Of a stretch of DNA of 58,828 nucleotides, positions 45,487 through 55,022 are shown piece after piece. The stretch comes from an uncultured beta proteobacterium (GTDB lineage: Bacteria; Pseudomonadota; Gammaproteobacteria; Burkholderiales; Burkholderiaceae_C), in assembly GCA_903839085.1 (NCBI GenBank), contig CAIMBE010000162.1, positions 1-58,828 on the forward strand, written 5' to 3'. Below the pieces are notes generated by a model that was given only the letters and a program-made list of their open reading frames with translations, was not told the origin of the DNA and did not search any database. The position numbers and the translations under genes were made by a program. Position 1 is the first letter of the stretch. Every line of letters begins with the position of its first letter.

Positions 45487-46343
45487 AACTGCAGTCGATC
45501 AGCACGCTCCAGTGGGCGCTTGGCACCTCGATCGTCGTGCACGGCGCGCTGTTGTCGGTGCGCTTTGTCGACCCCGAGGCATTCAATCGCGTGTTTCAGG
45601 ACACGCCGCTCGAGGTGATTCTGGTCAACGCGCGGACCAGCGAGCGCCCGCTCAAGGCGCAAGCCATCGCACAGGCCGCCATGGCAGGAGGCGGCGAGGC
45701 CGAGCGCGGTCGCGTCACCAGCCCTTTGCCACCGGCGCCCCGGTCGCAAGCCGGTGATGAAAGCGAGGCGCAGGCGCAAGCGCAACTGCAGCAGTTGCAG
45801 GAGCAACAGAACCTTCTGCTGACCGAGGTCAAATCGCGCTTGGCGACCATGCCGGCACCCGATCCCAGCAAGGCCACGCCGGCGTCCGCCGACCAGTTGC
45901 AGCGCGAAGAGAAGCGTCGACAACTCAGCGAACTGCTGGCCGAGATCGAGCGCCGCATCAAGGTCGAGAACGAGCGGCCCCGAAAGCGCTACATCAGCCC
46001 GTCCACCAGGGAACAGGTCTACGCGGTCTATTACGATCATCTGCGACGCAGCATCGAGGACAAGGGCACCGAAAATTTCCCCGAGGCCGCTGGCCGCAAA
46101 CTGTACGGCGAGCTGACGCTGGCGGTGACCGTCAATCTGGACGGTCGGATTGATCAGATCGAGATCATCGAGAGTTCCGGCAACCGACTGCTGGACCGGC
46201 GCGCCCAGGCGATTGTCAGAAGCGCCGCTCCTTTTGGTCGCTTCAACGCGGCGATGCTGCGCCAGGCCGAGCAGATCTGGGTTGTTTCGCGTTTCAAGTT
46301 CACGCGCGATGAAACTCTGGAAACCAGGCCGACCTTGAACTGA
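45483..46343 (+). CDS. TonB C-terminal domain protein
   Basis: LYGELTLAVTVNLDGRIDQIEIIESSGNRLLDRRAQAIVRSAAPFGRF; N-terminal TM. Confidence 0.87.
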   Translation: MKLQSISTLQWALGTSIVVHGALLSVRFVDPEAFNRVFQDTPLEVILVNARTSERPLKAQAIAQAAMAGGGEAERGRVTSPLPPAPRSQAGDESEAQAQAQLQQLQEQQNLLLTEVKSRLATMPAPDPSKATPASADQLQREEKRRQLSELLAEIERRIKVENERPRKRYISPSTREQVYAVYYDHLRRSIEDKGTENFPEAAGRKLYGELTLAVTVNLDGRIDQIEIIESSGNRLLDRRAQAIVRSAAPFGRFNAAMLRQAEQIWVVSRFKFTRDETLETRPTLN

Positions 46344-46373
46344 GCCCGATCAAACCGTAAAGCGAAACACTGC

Positions 46374-47204
46374 ATGGACCTTTATTGCGTCATGGGCAAT
46401 CCCGTCGACCACAGCAAATCGCCCTGGATTCATGCACGCTTCGCCGCGCTCAGCGGTCAGGCGTTGCGCTATGGCAAGCGCCTTGTTGCCTTGGACCGGT
46501 TTGCCGCCGAAGTGCACGCCTTCATTGCCGAAGGAGGGCGTGGCTGCAATGTCACCGTACCCTTCAAATTCGAGGCCGCCGCGCTCGCTTGCCGCTGCAG
46601 CGCGCGCGCCAGCCTGGCGATGGCGTCCAACACATTGACCTTTGAGGACGGGACGATCCTGGCGGACAACACGGACGGTGCCGGACTGGTCAACGACATA
46701 CAGCGCAACGCCGGGGTCGACCTGAGCGGGCGGCGCCTGCTGCTGCTCGGGGCCGGCGGCGCCGCTGCGGGCGTGCTCGGACCGCTCCTGCAGGCGCGAC
46801 CCTCCAGCATCACCGTGGCCAACCGGACCCGGCAGCGGGCGCTCGTTCTGGTGACCCGCCATGAGGCGCTGGCGGCACAGGAGCAGACCGCGCTGTTGGT
46901 GCGGGACCTGCAAGAGCTCACGGGTGATTTTGATGTGGTCATCAACGCCACCAGCAGCAGCCTGCATGGCGAGGCGGTCCCGGTGCCGGCCGGGCTGCTA
47001 AGGCACGGCGCGCTGGCCTATGACCTGATGTACGGGGCCGCCGCCCGGGGCTTCCTGCAGTGGGCTGGCGAGCAGGGTGCGGCCGCCCGCGACGGCCTTG
47101 GCATGCTGGTGGAGCAGGCGGCCGAGGCCTTCCTGATCTGGCGCGGCGTGCGCCCACCCTCAGCTCAGGTGCTCGACGAATTGCGCGCCCTGCTGTCCCA
47201 TTGA
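46374..47204 (+). CDS. aroE: Shikimate dehydrogenase
   Basis: MDLYCVMGNPVDHSKSPWIHARFA, GCNVTVPFKFEAAALA, DNTDGAGLVNDIQ. Confidence 0.96.
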   Translation: MDLYCVMGNPVDHSKSPWIHARFAALSGQALRYGKRLVALDRFAAEVHAFIAEGGRGCNVTVPFKFEAAALACRCSARASLAMASNTLTFEDGTILADNTDGAGLVNDIQRNAGVDLSGRRLLLLGAGGAAAGVLGPLLQARPSSITVANRTRQRALVLVTRHEALAAQEQTALLVRDLQELTGDFDVVINATSSSLHGEAVPVPAGLLRHGALAYDLMYGAAARGFLQWAGEQGAAARDGLGMLVEQAAEAFLIWRGVRPPSAQVLDELRALLSH

Positions 47205-47231
47205 GCCCCGATAAATCATGACAGTCCTGAT

Positions 47232-47311
47232 CGTCATTGCGAGCGAAGCGCGGCAATCCTTGTCTTTGGTGTGCCAGCATGGATCGCCACGGCCTGCGGC
47301 CTCGCGATGAC
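47232..47311. repeat. Dispersed palindromic repeat, copy B (aroE-mtgA intergenic)
   Basis: CGTCATTGCGAGCGAAGCGCGGCAATCC ... GGATCGCCACGGCCTGCGGCCTCGCGATGAC. Confidence 0.88.
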
Positions 47312-47357
47312 AAAAGCAAGTGCGATGACAAAAGCAAGTGCGATGACAAAAGCAAGT
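47304..47357 (+). repeat. 18-bp perfect tandem repeat, three units (GCGATGACAAAAGCAAGT)
   Basis: Identical units at 47304-47321, 47322-47339, 47340-47357; first unit overlaps the end of repeat copy B. Confidence 0.96.
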
Positions 47358-47390
47358 GTCTTGAATTCTGGCAAGAGCAAGAGTCCCAGC

Positions 47391-48155
47391 ATGAAGATCA
47401 AATCCTTGCTGCGCTGGGCCGGCTTGCTGTTGCTGGCGCTGGTGGCGCTGCAGCTGTTCTTTGTGTTTCGAATTGCGGTTATGACTGCGGCGGACCCGCA
47501 GTCGACCGCGTTCCAGCGCTCTGAAGCATGGCGCCTGCAAGTCGAGAAGGGTCGTCTGCCATGGCGCCAGCAATGGGTTTCCTATGAACGGATTTCGGAC
47601 TCGCTCAAACAGGCCGTGATCGCCAGTGAAGACGATGGTTTCAGCAACCATGAGGGGGTCGACTGGGATGCGCTGGAAAAGGCCTGGCAGAAAAACGCGC
47701 GCGCCCAGGCGCAGGCTGAAAGAGCGCAGGCCGGCAAGAGGACCGGCGCGGCATCGGCCAGCGAAAGGAAGTCGCCGCGAACACCGAAAGTGGTGGGCGG
47801 CTCCACGATCACGCAGCAATTGGCAAAAAACCTCTTTTTGTCAGGCGAGCGCACCCTGCTGCGCAAGGGCCAGGAGTTCGTGCTTACGCTGGCGCTCGAA
47901 ACACTGCTCAGCAAGCGGCGCATTCTGGAGATCTACCTCAACAGCGTCGAGTGGGGCGAGGGGGTCTTTGGCGCCGAGGCGGCGGCGCAGCACTACTTTC
48001 GCAAGCCGGCGTCGCAGCTCAGCGCCTACGAGGCGGCACGGCTCGCGGTGATGCTGCCAAGGCCGAAGTATTTTGAGAAATTGCCCAACTCCAGCTATCT
48101 CGCTGAACGCGCTGGTGTCATTGCCGCGCGTCTGGGCGGTGCCGAACTGCCCTGA
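47391..48155 (+). CDS. mtgA: Monofunctional biosynthetic peptidoglycan transglycosylase
   Basis: WVSYERISDSLKQAVIASEDDGFSNHEGVDWDALEKAW, GGSTITQQLAKNLFLSGERTLLRKGQE; start set at MKIKSLLRWAG, excluding the repeat-encoded extension. Confidence 0.95.
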   Translation: MKIKSLLRWAGLLLLALVALQLFFVFRIAVMTAADPQSTAFQRSEAWRLQVEKGRLPWRQQWVSYERISDSLKQAVIASEDDGFSNHEGVDWDALEKAWQKNARAQAQAERAQAGKRTGAASASERKSPRTPKVVGGSTITQQLAKNLFLSGERTLLRKGQEFVLTLALETLLSKRRILEIYLNSVEWGEGVFGAEAAAQHYFRKPASQLSAYEAARLAVMLPRPKYFEKLPNSSYLAERAGVIAARLGGAELP

Positions 48156-48185
48156 TCGCTCACGTCATTGGAGCAACGCCACTCC

Positions 48186-48294
48186 CGTCATTGCGAGTTC
48201 CCTGTTTCGGGCGCCGAAACTGCATACTGGCCATGAACCCGGCATCGTCATTGCCTCTTTCCTTCCGTCATTGCGAGCGAAGCGCGGCAATCCA
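48186..48294. repeat. Dispersed palindromic repeat, copy C (mtgA to acyltransferase; partial copies)
   Basis: CGTCATTGC recurs at 48186, 48246 and 48266; 48266-48294 is CGTCATTGCGAGCGAAGCGCGGCAATCCA, matching copy B over 28 bp. Confidence 0.85.
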
Positions 48295-48330
48295 TCCGAC
48301 AACTCATTTTCATTCTGTATCATCGCCTTC

Positions 48331-48942
48331 ATGCGTGCCATGCTGATGAGCTACTTTCTGCTGGGCCTGATCCGGATCCTGACCGGCGCGCAGGCGCGAT
48401 GGTATGGCTGCCCGCCCAAGGCCGAGCAGCGCATCTACTTCGCCAACCATCAGAGCCACGCCGACCTCGTGATGATCTGGGCCGCGCTACCCAAAGAGTT
48501 GCGCGCCACCACCCGGGCGATCGCGGCGAAGGACTACTGGACCAGGACCCCGTTCAAGAAGTGGATCACGACCGCGGTCTTCAATGTGATCTACGTATCA
48601 CGCGAGCGCAATGCCGACGAGGACCCTCTGGAGCCCCTGTTCGAGGCGCTCGAGCATGGCGACTCCATCATCCTGTTCCCGGAAGGCACCCGCGGCAATC
48701 AGGACGAGCCGCAGCCCTTCAAGGCCGGGCTCTACAACCTGGCCCTGAAGTTTCCATCGATCGAACTGGTGCCGGCCTGGATCGACAATGTGCAGCGCGT
48801 CATGCCCAAGGGCGAGGTGGTGCCGGTGCCGGTGCTGTGCTCCGTCACCTTCGGCCAGCCGATTCATTTGCAGGAGGGCGAGGAGCGCATCGCCTTTCTG
48901 CAGCGGGCGCGCGGCGCCGTGATCGCCTTGCGGGACGTATAG
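48331..48942 (+). CDS. 1-acyl-sn-glycerol-3-phosphate acyltransferase family protein
   Basis: IYFANHQSHADLVMIWAALP, SIILFPEGTRGNQDEPQPFKAGLYNLAL. Confidence 0.92.
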   Translation: MRAMLMSYFLLGLIRILTGAQARWYGCPPKAEQRIYFANHQSHADLVMIWAALPKELRATTRAIAAKDYWTRTPFKKWITTAVFNVIYVSRERNADEDPLEPLFEALEHGDSIILFPEGTRGNQDEPQPFKAGLYNLALKFPSIELVPAWIDNVQRVMPKGEVVPVPVLCSVTFGQPIHLQEGEERIAFLQRARGAVIALRDV

Positions 48943-48947
48943 CGACC

Positions 48948-49937
48948 ATGTACCAGTTCCTGAAAAATCTGGACACGACGCAACAGGTGGGCGCCTTGTT
49001 CAGCATCGTGTTTGGCCTGCTGATGCTGGCCACCGTGGCCGTGGTGCTGCTGTCGATGCGCGAATGGGGCGACAGTCAGCGTGCCGAACAACAACGCAGT
49101 GACCTGCGCAATTTCGAGGGCCTGCTCGGAACCAGTTGGCTCGTGATGCTGGTGTTCTGGGTCGGCTGGCTGGCCGGGGACTGGGTCGCGCTGTCCCTGT
49201 TTGGTCTGGTTTCTTTTTTTGCCCTGCGCGAGTTCATGACTCTGTCGCCCACGCGGCGCGGTGACCACCGCAGCCTGGTGCTGGCCTTCTTCGTCGTGCT
49301 GCCGGTCCAGTACGCGCTGGTGGGCAACGAACTCTTCAATCTGTTCACGGTCTTCATTCCGGTCTACGTGTTTCTGGCCATTCCGCTGGTCAGCGCGCTG
49401 GCCAACGACCCGCAGCGTTTCCTGGAACGCAACGCCAAGCTGCAATGGGGCATCATGGTGTGCATTTATGGGATGAGCCACGTGCCGGCCCTGCTGCTGC
49501 TCGACTTCCCCGGTTATGACAAGAAGAATGCGTTTCTGGTGTTCTTTCTGGTGCTGGTGGTGCAGACCAGCATGATGGCGCAGCACCTGGTTTCGCGCCG
49601 GATTCAAAGGCCCCCCGCGGCGCCTGCGATCAGCCAGGGCTTCAACTGGCTGAGTTGGTGGCTGGGCATGGCTGTCGGTGCCCTGGTCGGCGCCCTGTTT
49701 GCCGGAATCACGCCCTTCGTGCCAGGACAGGCCTTCGCCTTGTCATTCCTTGCCTGCGCTTCCGGATCTTTCGGGCATCTGGTGATGAAGGCGCTCAAGC
49801 GCGACCGTGGCATCCCGATCTGGCGCGGTCAGGGAACCGCCAGCACCGGTGCCGGGGGATTGCTCGACCGGGTCGATGCCCTGTGCTTTGCGGCACCCGT
49901 CTTCTTTCACTCGGTTCGATGGTATTTTGGGCTCTAG
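48948..49937 (+). CDS. cdsA: Phosphatidate cytidylyltransferase (CdsA-like)
   Basis: Multi-TM protein; C-terminal [48 protein letters not shown]. Confidence 0.88.
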   Translation: MYQFLKNLDTTQQVGALFSIVFGLLMLATVAVVLLSMREWGDSQRAEQQRSDLRNFEGLLGTSWLVMLVFWVGWLAGDWVALSLFGLVSFFALREFMTLSPTRRGDHRSLVLAFFVVLPVQYALVGNELFNLFTVFIPVYVFLAIPLVSALANDPQRFLERNAKLQWGIMVCIYGMSHVPALLLLDFPGYDKKNAFLVFFLVLVVQTSMMAQHLVSRRIQRPPAAPAISQGFNWLSWWLGMAVGALVGALFAGITPFVPGQAFALSFLACASGSFGHLVMKALKRDRGIPIWRGQGTASTGAGGLLDRVDALCFAAPVFFHSVRWYFGL

Positions 49938-49941
49938 CGGC

Positions 49942-50490
49942 ATGAGAATCCTTGGCATTGACCCCGGTCTTCGCACCACCGGCTTTGGCGTGATCGATGT
50001 GCAGGGGTCCGACCTGAGCTACATCGCCAGCGGCACCATCAGCACCGTCCATCTGGACAAGGGTCAACTGCCGGCGCGGCTCAAAGTCCTGTTTGACGGC
50101 GTACGGGAAGTCATTGGCCGCTACCAGCCTGACGGCGCGTCGGTCGAGATCGTGTTTGTCAATGTCAACCCGCAGTCGACGCTGCTGCTCGGGCAGGCTC
50201 GTGGCGCCTGCGTGACCGCGCTGGTCACCTGCGATTTGCCGGTCGCGGAATATACCGCGCTGCAAATGAAACAGGCGGTGGTGGGCTATGGCCGCGCCGA
50301 CAAGACGCAGGTGCAGGAGATGGTGCGCCGTCTGCTTGACTTGCCTGGTTTGCCGGGCGCCGACGCCGCCGACGCGCTCGGCCTGGCCATCACGCACGCG
50401 CATGCCGCCAAGGCGCTGGCACGTCTGGCGCTGGCCGATGGGGTGCTTGGCGCCGGCAGCGGCAAATACAAGGCCGGACGCAGTCGCTGA
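49942..50490 (+). CDS. ruvC: Crossover junction endodeoxyribonuclease RuvC
   Basis: [41 protein letters not shown]. Confidence 0.97.
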   Translation: MRILGIDPGLRTTGFGVIDVQGSDLSYIASGTISTVHLDKGQLPARLKVLFDGVREVIGRYQPDGASVEIVFVNVNPQSTLLLGQARGACVTALVTCDLPVAEYTALQMKQAVVGYGRADKTQVQEMVRRLLDLPGLPGADAADALGLAITHAHAAKALARLALADGVLGAGSGKYKAGRSR

Positions 50491-50556
50491 GCCGCCTGTT
50501 TTGTCCAGTAAGATGTACGCTGAAATCTGTAACTTTATAGCATTCAAGGGTCTTTT

Positions 50557-52632
50557 ATGAGTCAATCACGCAGCAACCACATCCGAAGCGTCGCCCTGGT
50601 CGGGCACGGGGCGGTCGGCAAGACCACCCTGACAGAGAGTCTTCTCGCCGCCAGCGGCGCGATCAAGAGCCGGGGATCGGTTGAAAAAGGCAATACCGTT
50701 TGCGATTTCGATCCAATCGAAAAAGAACTGGGCCACTCCCTGAACGCGTCGGTCGTCGGTTTCGACTGGAGCGGCACCCAGATTCATCTGATCGACACCC
50801 CCGGCTACCCGGACTTTGCGGGGCAGTCGATGGGCGCGCTGGCGGCGGTCGACACGGCGCTGGTGGTGATCAACGCCCAGAACGGAATCGAACTCGCGAC
50901 CGAGCGCATGTTCACGCTGGCCGGTGAGCGCGGCCTGTGCCGCATGATTGTGATCAACAAGATCGACGCCGACAATGTCGATCTGCCCGCGCTGGTGAAT
51001 GACATCCGCGAGCGCTTTGGCAAGCAGTGTCTGCTGCTGGATTTGCCGACGCACAACGGGCAGGACGTGGTGGAACTGCTGGGGCACGAGGATGGCGAGA
51101 GCGATTTCGCCTCGGTGGCCGCCGCGCATCGCAGCCTGATCGACCAGATCGTCGAAGAAGATGACAGCCTGATGGCCAACTACCTGGAAACCGGCGCTGA
51201 CCCGACGCTGGACGAACTGCACGCGCCGTTCGAGCGCGCGCTGCGCGCCGGGCATTTGATCCCTATTTTGTTTGCCTCGGCCAAGACCGGGGCCGGCGTG
51301 CCGCAGTTGCTCGACGCCCTGGCCAAATTGGCCCCGAATCCGGCCGAGGGCAATCCGCCTCCGTTCTATCGCACCGAGCCCGGCGCGCAACCGCAGGTGT
51401 TCCAGGCTCAGCCGGACGATGCCTTGCATGTGCTGGCGCACGTATTCAAGGTCGTGGTCGATCCGTTCATTGGCAAACTGGGCATCTTCAGGGTGCATCA
51501 GGGGACGATCCGGCGCGACGCCCAGTTGTTTGTCGGCTCAGCCAAGCGCCCGTTCAAGGTGTCGCACCTGTACCGGCTGCAGGGCAAGGACCATGTCGAG
51601 GTTTCCGATCTGGTGCCTGGTGACATCGGCGCCATCGCCAAGGTCGACGAGATTGAATTCGACTGCGTGCTGCACGATTCCCACGATGAAGACCACATCC
51701 ACCTCAAGCCGCTCGCCTTCCCGCAACCGATGCACGGCCTGGCGGTGCAGACCCGGCGCAAGGGAGACGAGCAGCGGCTGTTCGACATCCTGCACAAGCT
51801 CGAGCTCGAAGACCCCTGCTTCAAGGTCGAGCGCCACCCCGGCACCAATGAGACCGTCATCCGCGGGCTCGGGGACATGCATCTGCGCGCCAAGCTCTCG
51901 AGGATGCAGCAGCAGTACAAGCTCGAACTCGACACCAGCGTGCCGCAAATCGCCTACCGCGAGACCATCACCGCCGGCGCCGAGGGGCATTGCCGCCACA
52001 AGAAGCAAAGCGGCGGCGCGGGCCAGTTCGGTGAGGTGATGCTGCGTGTCGAGCCGCTGGCGCGTGGCACCGGCTTCGAGTTTGTCGACATCGTCAAGGG
52101 CGGCGCGATCCCCGGTGTTTTCATGGCGGCGGTGGAAAAGGGCGTGCGCCAGGCGCTGGCCGAAGGCGTGGTGGCGGGCTATCCGGTGCATGACCTGCGT
52201 GTCACGGTGCATGACGGCAAGACCCACGCGGTCGATGGCAAGGATATCGCCTTCACGTCGGCCGGCCGCAAGGCCACCATCGACGCGGTGCGCCAGGCGC
52301 GCCCGATCGTGCTCGAGCCGCTCGTCAATATCGAGGTCCTCGCGCCCGAGGCGACCATCGGCGACCTGACCGGCGATCTGGCCAGCAAGCGCGGCCAGGT
52401 GACTGGAACGCAGCCTCGACCGGTGGGGACGGTGGCCATCAGCGGCCTGATACCGCTGGCCGAACTCGGTGATTACCAGGGGCGCCTGAAGTCGCTGACT
52501 GGCGGCGAGGGGTCCTACAGCCTGGAGTTCTCGCACTATGCGCCGGTGCCCGACAGCACGCAGCAGCAACTCGCCAGCAAATACAAGGCCGTCAACCTCG
52601 ATGACGACGCGCCCGGCGCGCCGGCCCGATGA
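50557..52632 (+). CDS. Elongation factor G-like GTPase
   Basis: VALVGHGAVGKTTLTESLLAASGAI, LIDTPGYPDFAGQSMGALAAVDTALVVINAQNGIE; divergent from canonical FusA. Confidence 0.93.
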   Translation: MSQSRSNHIRSVALVGHGAVGKTTLTESLLAASGAIKSRGSVEKGNTVCDFDPIEKELGHSLNASVVGFDWSGTQIHLIDTPGYPDFAGQSMGALAAVDTALVVINAQNGIELATERMFTLAGERGLCRMIVINKIDADNVDLPALVNDIRERFGKQCLLLDLPTHNGQDVVELLGHEDGESDFASVAAAHRSLIDQIVEEDDSLMANYLETGADPTLDELHAPFERALRAGHLIPILFASAKTGAGVPQLLDALAKLAPNPAEGNPPPFYRTEPGAQPQVFQAQPDDALHVLAHVFKVVVDPFIGKLGIFRVHQGTIRRDAQLFVGSAKRPFKVSHLYRLQGKDHVEVSDLVPGDIGAIAKVDEIEFDCVLHDSHDEDHIHLKPLAFPQPMHGLAVQTRRKGDEQRLFDILHKLELEDPCFKVERHPGTNETVIRGLGDMHLRAKLSRMQQQYKLELDTSVPQIAYRETITAGAEGHCRHKKQSGGAGQFGEVMLRVEPLARGTGFEFVDIVKGGAIPGVFMAAVEKGVRQALAEGVVAGYPVHDLRVTVHDGKTHAVDGKDIAFTSAGRKATIDAVRQARPIVLEPLVNIEVLAPEATIGDLTGDLASKRGQVTGTQPRPVGTVAISGLIPLAELGDYQGRLKSLTGGEGSYSLEFSHYAPVPDSTQQQLASKYKAVNLDDDAPGAPAR

Positions 52633-53159
52633 GCGGCATTCTCCTGGCCTACTCGACCACCGACGGTCACACCGGGAGGATTTGCGAGCGATTGCGGCAG
52701 GTCATCGAGCAGCAGGGGCACAGTGCCAAGGTCGTGCTGCTGGCGCAGGCCGACGCGCTCGATCTGTCGGCCTTCGACGCCATCGTCATCGGCGCCAGCA
52801 TCCGCTATGGCAAGCATCAGCCGGAAGTCGGGCAGTTCATTGCGCGTCACCAGTCGCTCCTGGATTGCCGGGCGAATGCTTTCTTTACCGTCAACATCGT
52901 GGCGCGCAAGCCGAACAAGAACCGGCCCGGAAACAATCCCTACCTGCTCAAGTTCCTGCGCCAGATCAGTTGGAAGCCGAAGCTTCTCGGGGTCTTTGCG
53001 GGCAAGCTCGATTATCCGAGCTACCGCTTTTTCGACCGCCTGATGATCCGCTTCATCATGCTCATCACCGATGGACCGACCGACCCCAAGACGGTGGTCG
53101 AATTCACCGACTGGAACGAAGTCGAGGCCTTCGGCCGCCAACTCGCGCAAATGGCCTGA
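52629..53159 (+). CDS. hemG: Flavodoxin-type protoporphyrinogen oxidase HemG
   Basis: LLAYSTTDGHTGRI, VIGASIRYGKH, FTVNIVARKPNKNRPGNNPYLLKFLRQISWKP, YPSYRFFDRLMIRFIM, TDWNEVEAFGRQ: same order of motifs as E. coli HemG. Confidence 0.9.
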   Translation: MSGILLAYSTTDGHTGRICERLRQVIEQQGHSAKVVLLAQADALDLSAFDAIVIGASIRYGKHQPEVGQFIARHQSLLDCRANAFFTVNIVARKPNKNRPGNNPYLLKFLRQISWKPKLLGVFAGKLDYPSYRFFDRLMIRFIMLITDGPTDPKTVVEFTDWNEVEAFGRQLAQMA

Positions 53160-53166
53160 GCCGGGC

Positions 53167-54558
53167 TCAGGGCTTGGCTTGCAGGCCCAGACCCGCCTTG
53201 CTTCTGGCATCGGCAATTTCAGCTTCCACCTGGAGCGCGTCACGCGACCCTGGGGGCAGCACCGCAAGCACCTTTTCCCAGTGGGAGATGGCCTGTTTGT
53301 AGTCGGCGCGACGGTAGGCCGCCGAGCCCGCCAGCATCAGGGCCATCGGGTGCTTGGGGTTCAGCGCCAGCGCCTTGGTGACCAGCGCCAGAGGCCGGCC
53401 CTCCAGACTGTTGCTTCGCATCGCGAGCAGATCGGCATACTGGGTCAGCAGGTCCGGATCGGCGTCGACCAGCTTGCCCGCTTTGCCGAACGCCTGCTCG
53501 GCCTCGGGCAGGCGCCCCTGCACCTTGTAGGCGCGCGCCAGACGCACCCAGCCCGCCAGATCGTCGGGATTGGTTTTCAGGCGCGCTGCCAGATTGTCGA
53601 TCATCTGGTTAATCTTTTCGGGTGACATGGCATCCGCTATGGCAGGGTCGACGGCCGGCAGTTTGCCCGCTTCGGAAGCGCCAGCCACGCTGTTCGAGCC
53701 CGCCGCCGCCCTGCTGGCCGCGGGCAGCCCAGCCTTGGCGCGCGCCTCGGCGATGTCGGCCTCCACCTGCTGGGCATCGGGCGAGCCGGGATCGAGCACC
53801 TGAAGCAGTTTCTCCCACTGTGCCACGGCAAGCGCGAAATCGTTGCGGCGATAGGCGGCGACGCCCGACATCATCAGCCCCATCGGATGCTGCGGGTTCA
53901 GGCTCAGCGCCTTGTTGACCAGCGCCAGCGGCCGGCCCTCGATGTTGTTGTTGGCCCGCACCGCGATCAGGTCGGCGTAGTCAACCAGCAGGTCCGGCTC
54001 GGTGTTGACCAGGTCCCCGGCCTTCAGAAAGGCTTCTTCGGCCTCCGCCAGTTTCCCCATCACTTTGTAGGAGCGAGCCAACATGGCCCAGCCTTTTGGA
54101 TTGTCCGGACTGGCCTTGAGGCGCGCTGCCAGCGCGTCGACCATCTGCGCGACCTGGTCCTGATGGCCTTTTTGGGTTGCGACCGGGTCGATGGACTCCG
54201 GAGAACCAAGCCACCAGTACATGCCAGCGGCCCCGAGCGGCAGCAGGAGCGCAATCAGCGCTGCGGTGCGCCGACCGGTCCAAAAACTGGTGCCGGACGG
54301 GGACGCCAGCGTTGCCGGCTCCTCGGTGTCGTCGAGCAGGCGCAATTGCAGCTCGTCGCGGCTTGCCTCGCAGTCGGCGGCGCTGATGACGCCGCGCTCC
54401 AGATCGCGTTCCAGCGACTCGAGTTGATCCCGATAGATCGATGCATTCAGGCGCTGGCTCGAAACGCCGACCCCGGTTGCTTGCCACAGCAGCGGACGCA
54501 CTAGCCAGGCCAGTGCCAGCAGTGTCAACAGCACCGCGATCACAATAAAGACTGTCAT
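53167..54558 (-). CDS. ccmI: Cytochrome c biogenesis protein CcmI (TPR), with duplicated C-terminal module
   Basis: TM N-terminus, YRDQLESLERDLERGVISAADCEASRDELQLRLLDD; two about 140-aa TPR modules of similar sequence; heads the ccmH-ccmG-ccmF cluster. Confidence 0.93.
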   Translation of the reverse strand: MTVFIVIAVLLTLLALAWLVRPLLWQATGVGVSSQRLNASIYRDQLESLERDLERGVISAADCEASRDELQLRLLDDTEEPATLASPSGTSFWTGRRTAALIALLLPLGAAGMYWWLGSPESIDPVATQKGHQDQVAQMVDALAARLKASPDNPKGWAMLARSYKVMGKLAEAEEAFLKAGDLVNTEPDLLVDYADLIAVRANNNIEGRPLALVNKALSLNPQHPMGLMMSGVAAYRRNDFALAVAQWEKLLQVLDPGSPDAQQVEADIAEARAKAGLPAASRAAAGSNSVAGASEAGKLPAVDPAIADAMSPEKINQMIDNLAARLKTNPDDLAGWVRLARAYKVQGRLPEAEQAFGKAGKLVDADPDLLTQYADLLAMRSNSLEGRPLALVTKALALNPKHPMALMLAGSAAYRRADYKQAISHWEKVLAVLPPGSRDALQVEAEIADARSKAGLGLQAKP

Positions 54559-55022
54559 GAGGGAAGTTCCGTATCTTTGAGAAGGGATTGCGCTTTTCGG
54601 CGCTGTTCCGCATCGAGCCCGGGCGGCGCGTCACTGCGCTGGTTACGGCGCACCATGCGCACCAGGATCACCAGGGCGCCGATCAGAAGCAGGAAGGGTC
54701 CGAACCACAGCATCCAGGTCAGCGGTTTGACCGGCGGGCGGTAGCGCACGAAGTCGCCATAACGGCTGACCATGTATTCCATGATCTCGGCGTCGCTCTT
54801 GTTGGCCTTGATCAGGGTGCGCAGTTCGCGCCGCAAGTCCAGCGCCAGATCGGCGCGCGAACCGGCCAGCGATTCATTCTGGCAAACCAGGCAGCGCAAC
54901 TCCTCTGAAATGGCGATCATGCGCTGCTCGACGACCGGATCCTCGGCCAGCGGCGTCGCCTCACCGGCGTAACTTGAGAAGGCGCATTGCAGCGCCAGAA
55001 TCAGGGCCAGCCAGTATTTCAT
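54555..55022 (-). CDS. ccmH: Cytochrome c-type biogenesis protein CcmH
   Basis: EELRCLVCQNESLAGSRADLALDLRRELRTLIKANKSDAEIMEYMVSRYGDFVRYRPP. Confidence 0.96.
   Translation of the reverse strand: MKYWLALILALQCAFSSYAGEATPLAEDPVVEQRMIAISEELRCLVCQNESLAGSRADLALDLRRELRTLIKANKSDAEIMEYMVSRYGDFVRYRPPVKPLTWMLWFGPFLLLIGALVILVRMVRRNQRSDAPPGLDAEQRRKAQSLLKDTELPS

Noticed and set aside
47271-47390. N-terminal extension of MtgA in the ORF track (MPAWIATACGLAMTKAS...)
   Set aside because: Encoded by the palindromic repeat and the 18-bp tandem repeat; MKIKSLLRWAG at 47391 is the more credible start.
48073-48330. N-terminal extension of the acyltransferase ORF
   Set aside because: Overlaps the mtgA 3' end out of frame and runs through repeat copy C; ATG at 48331 fits the family.
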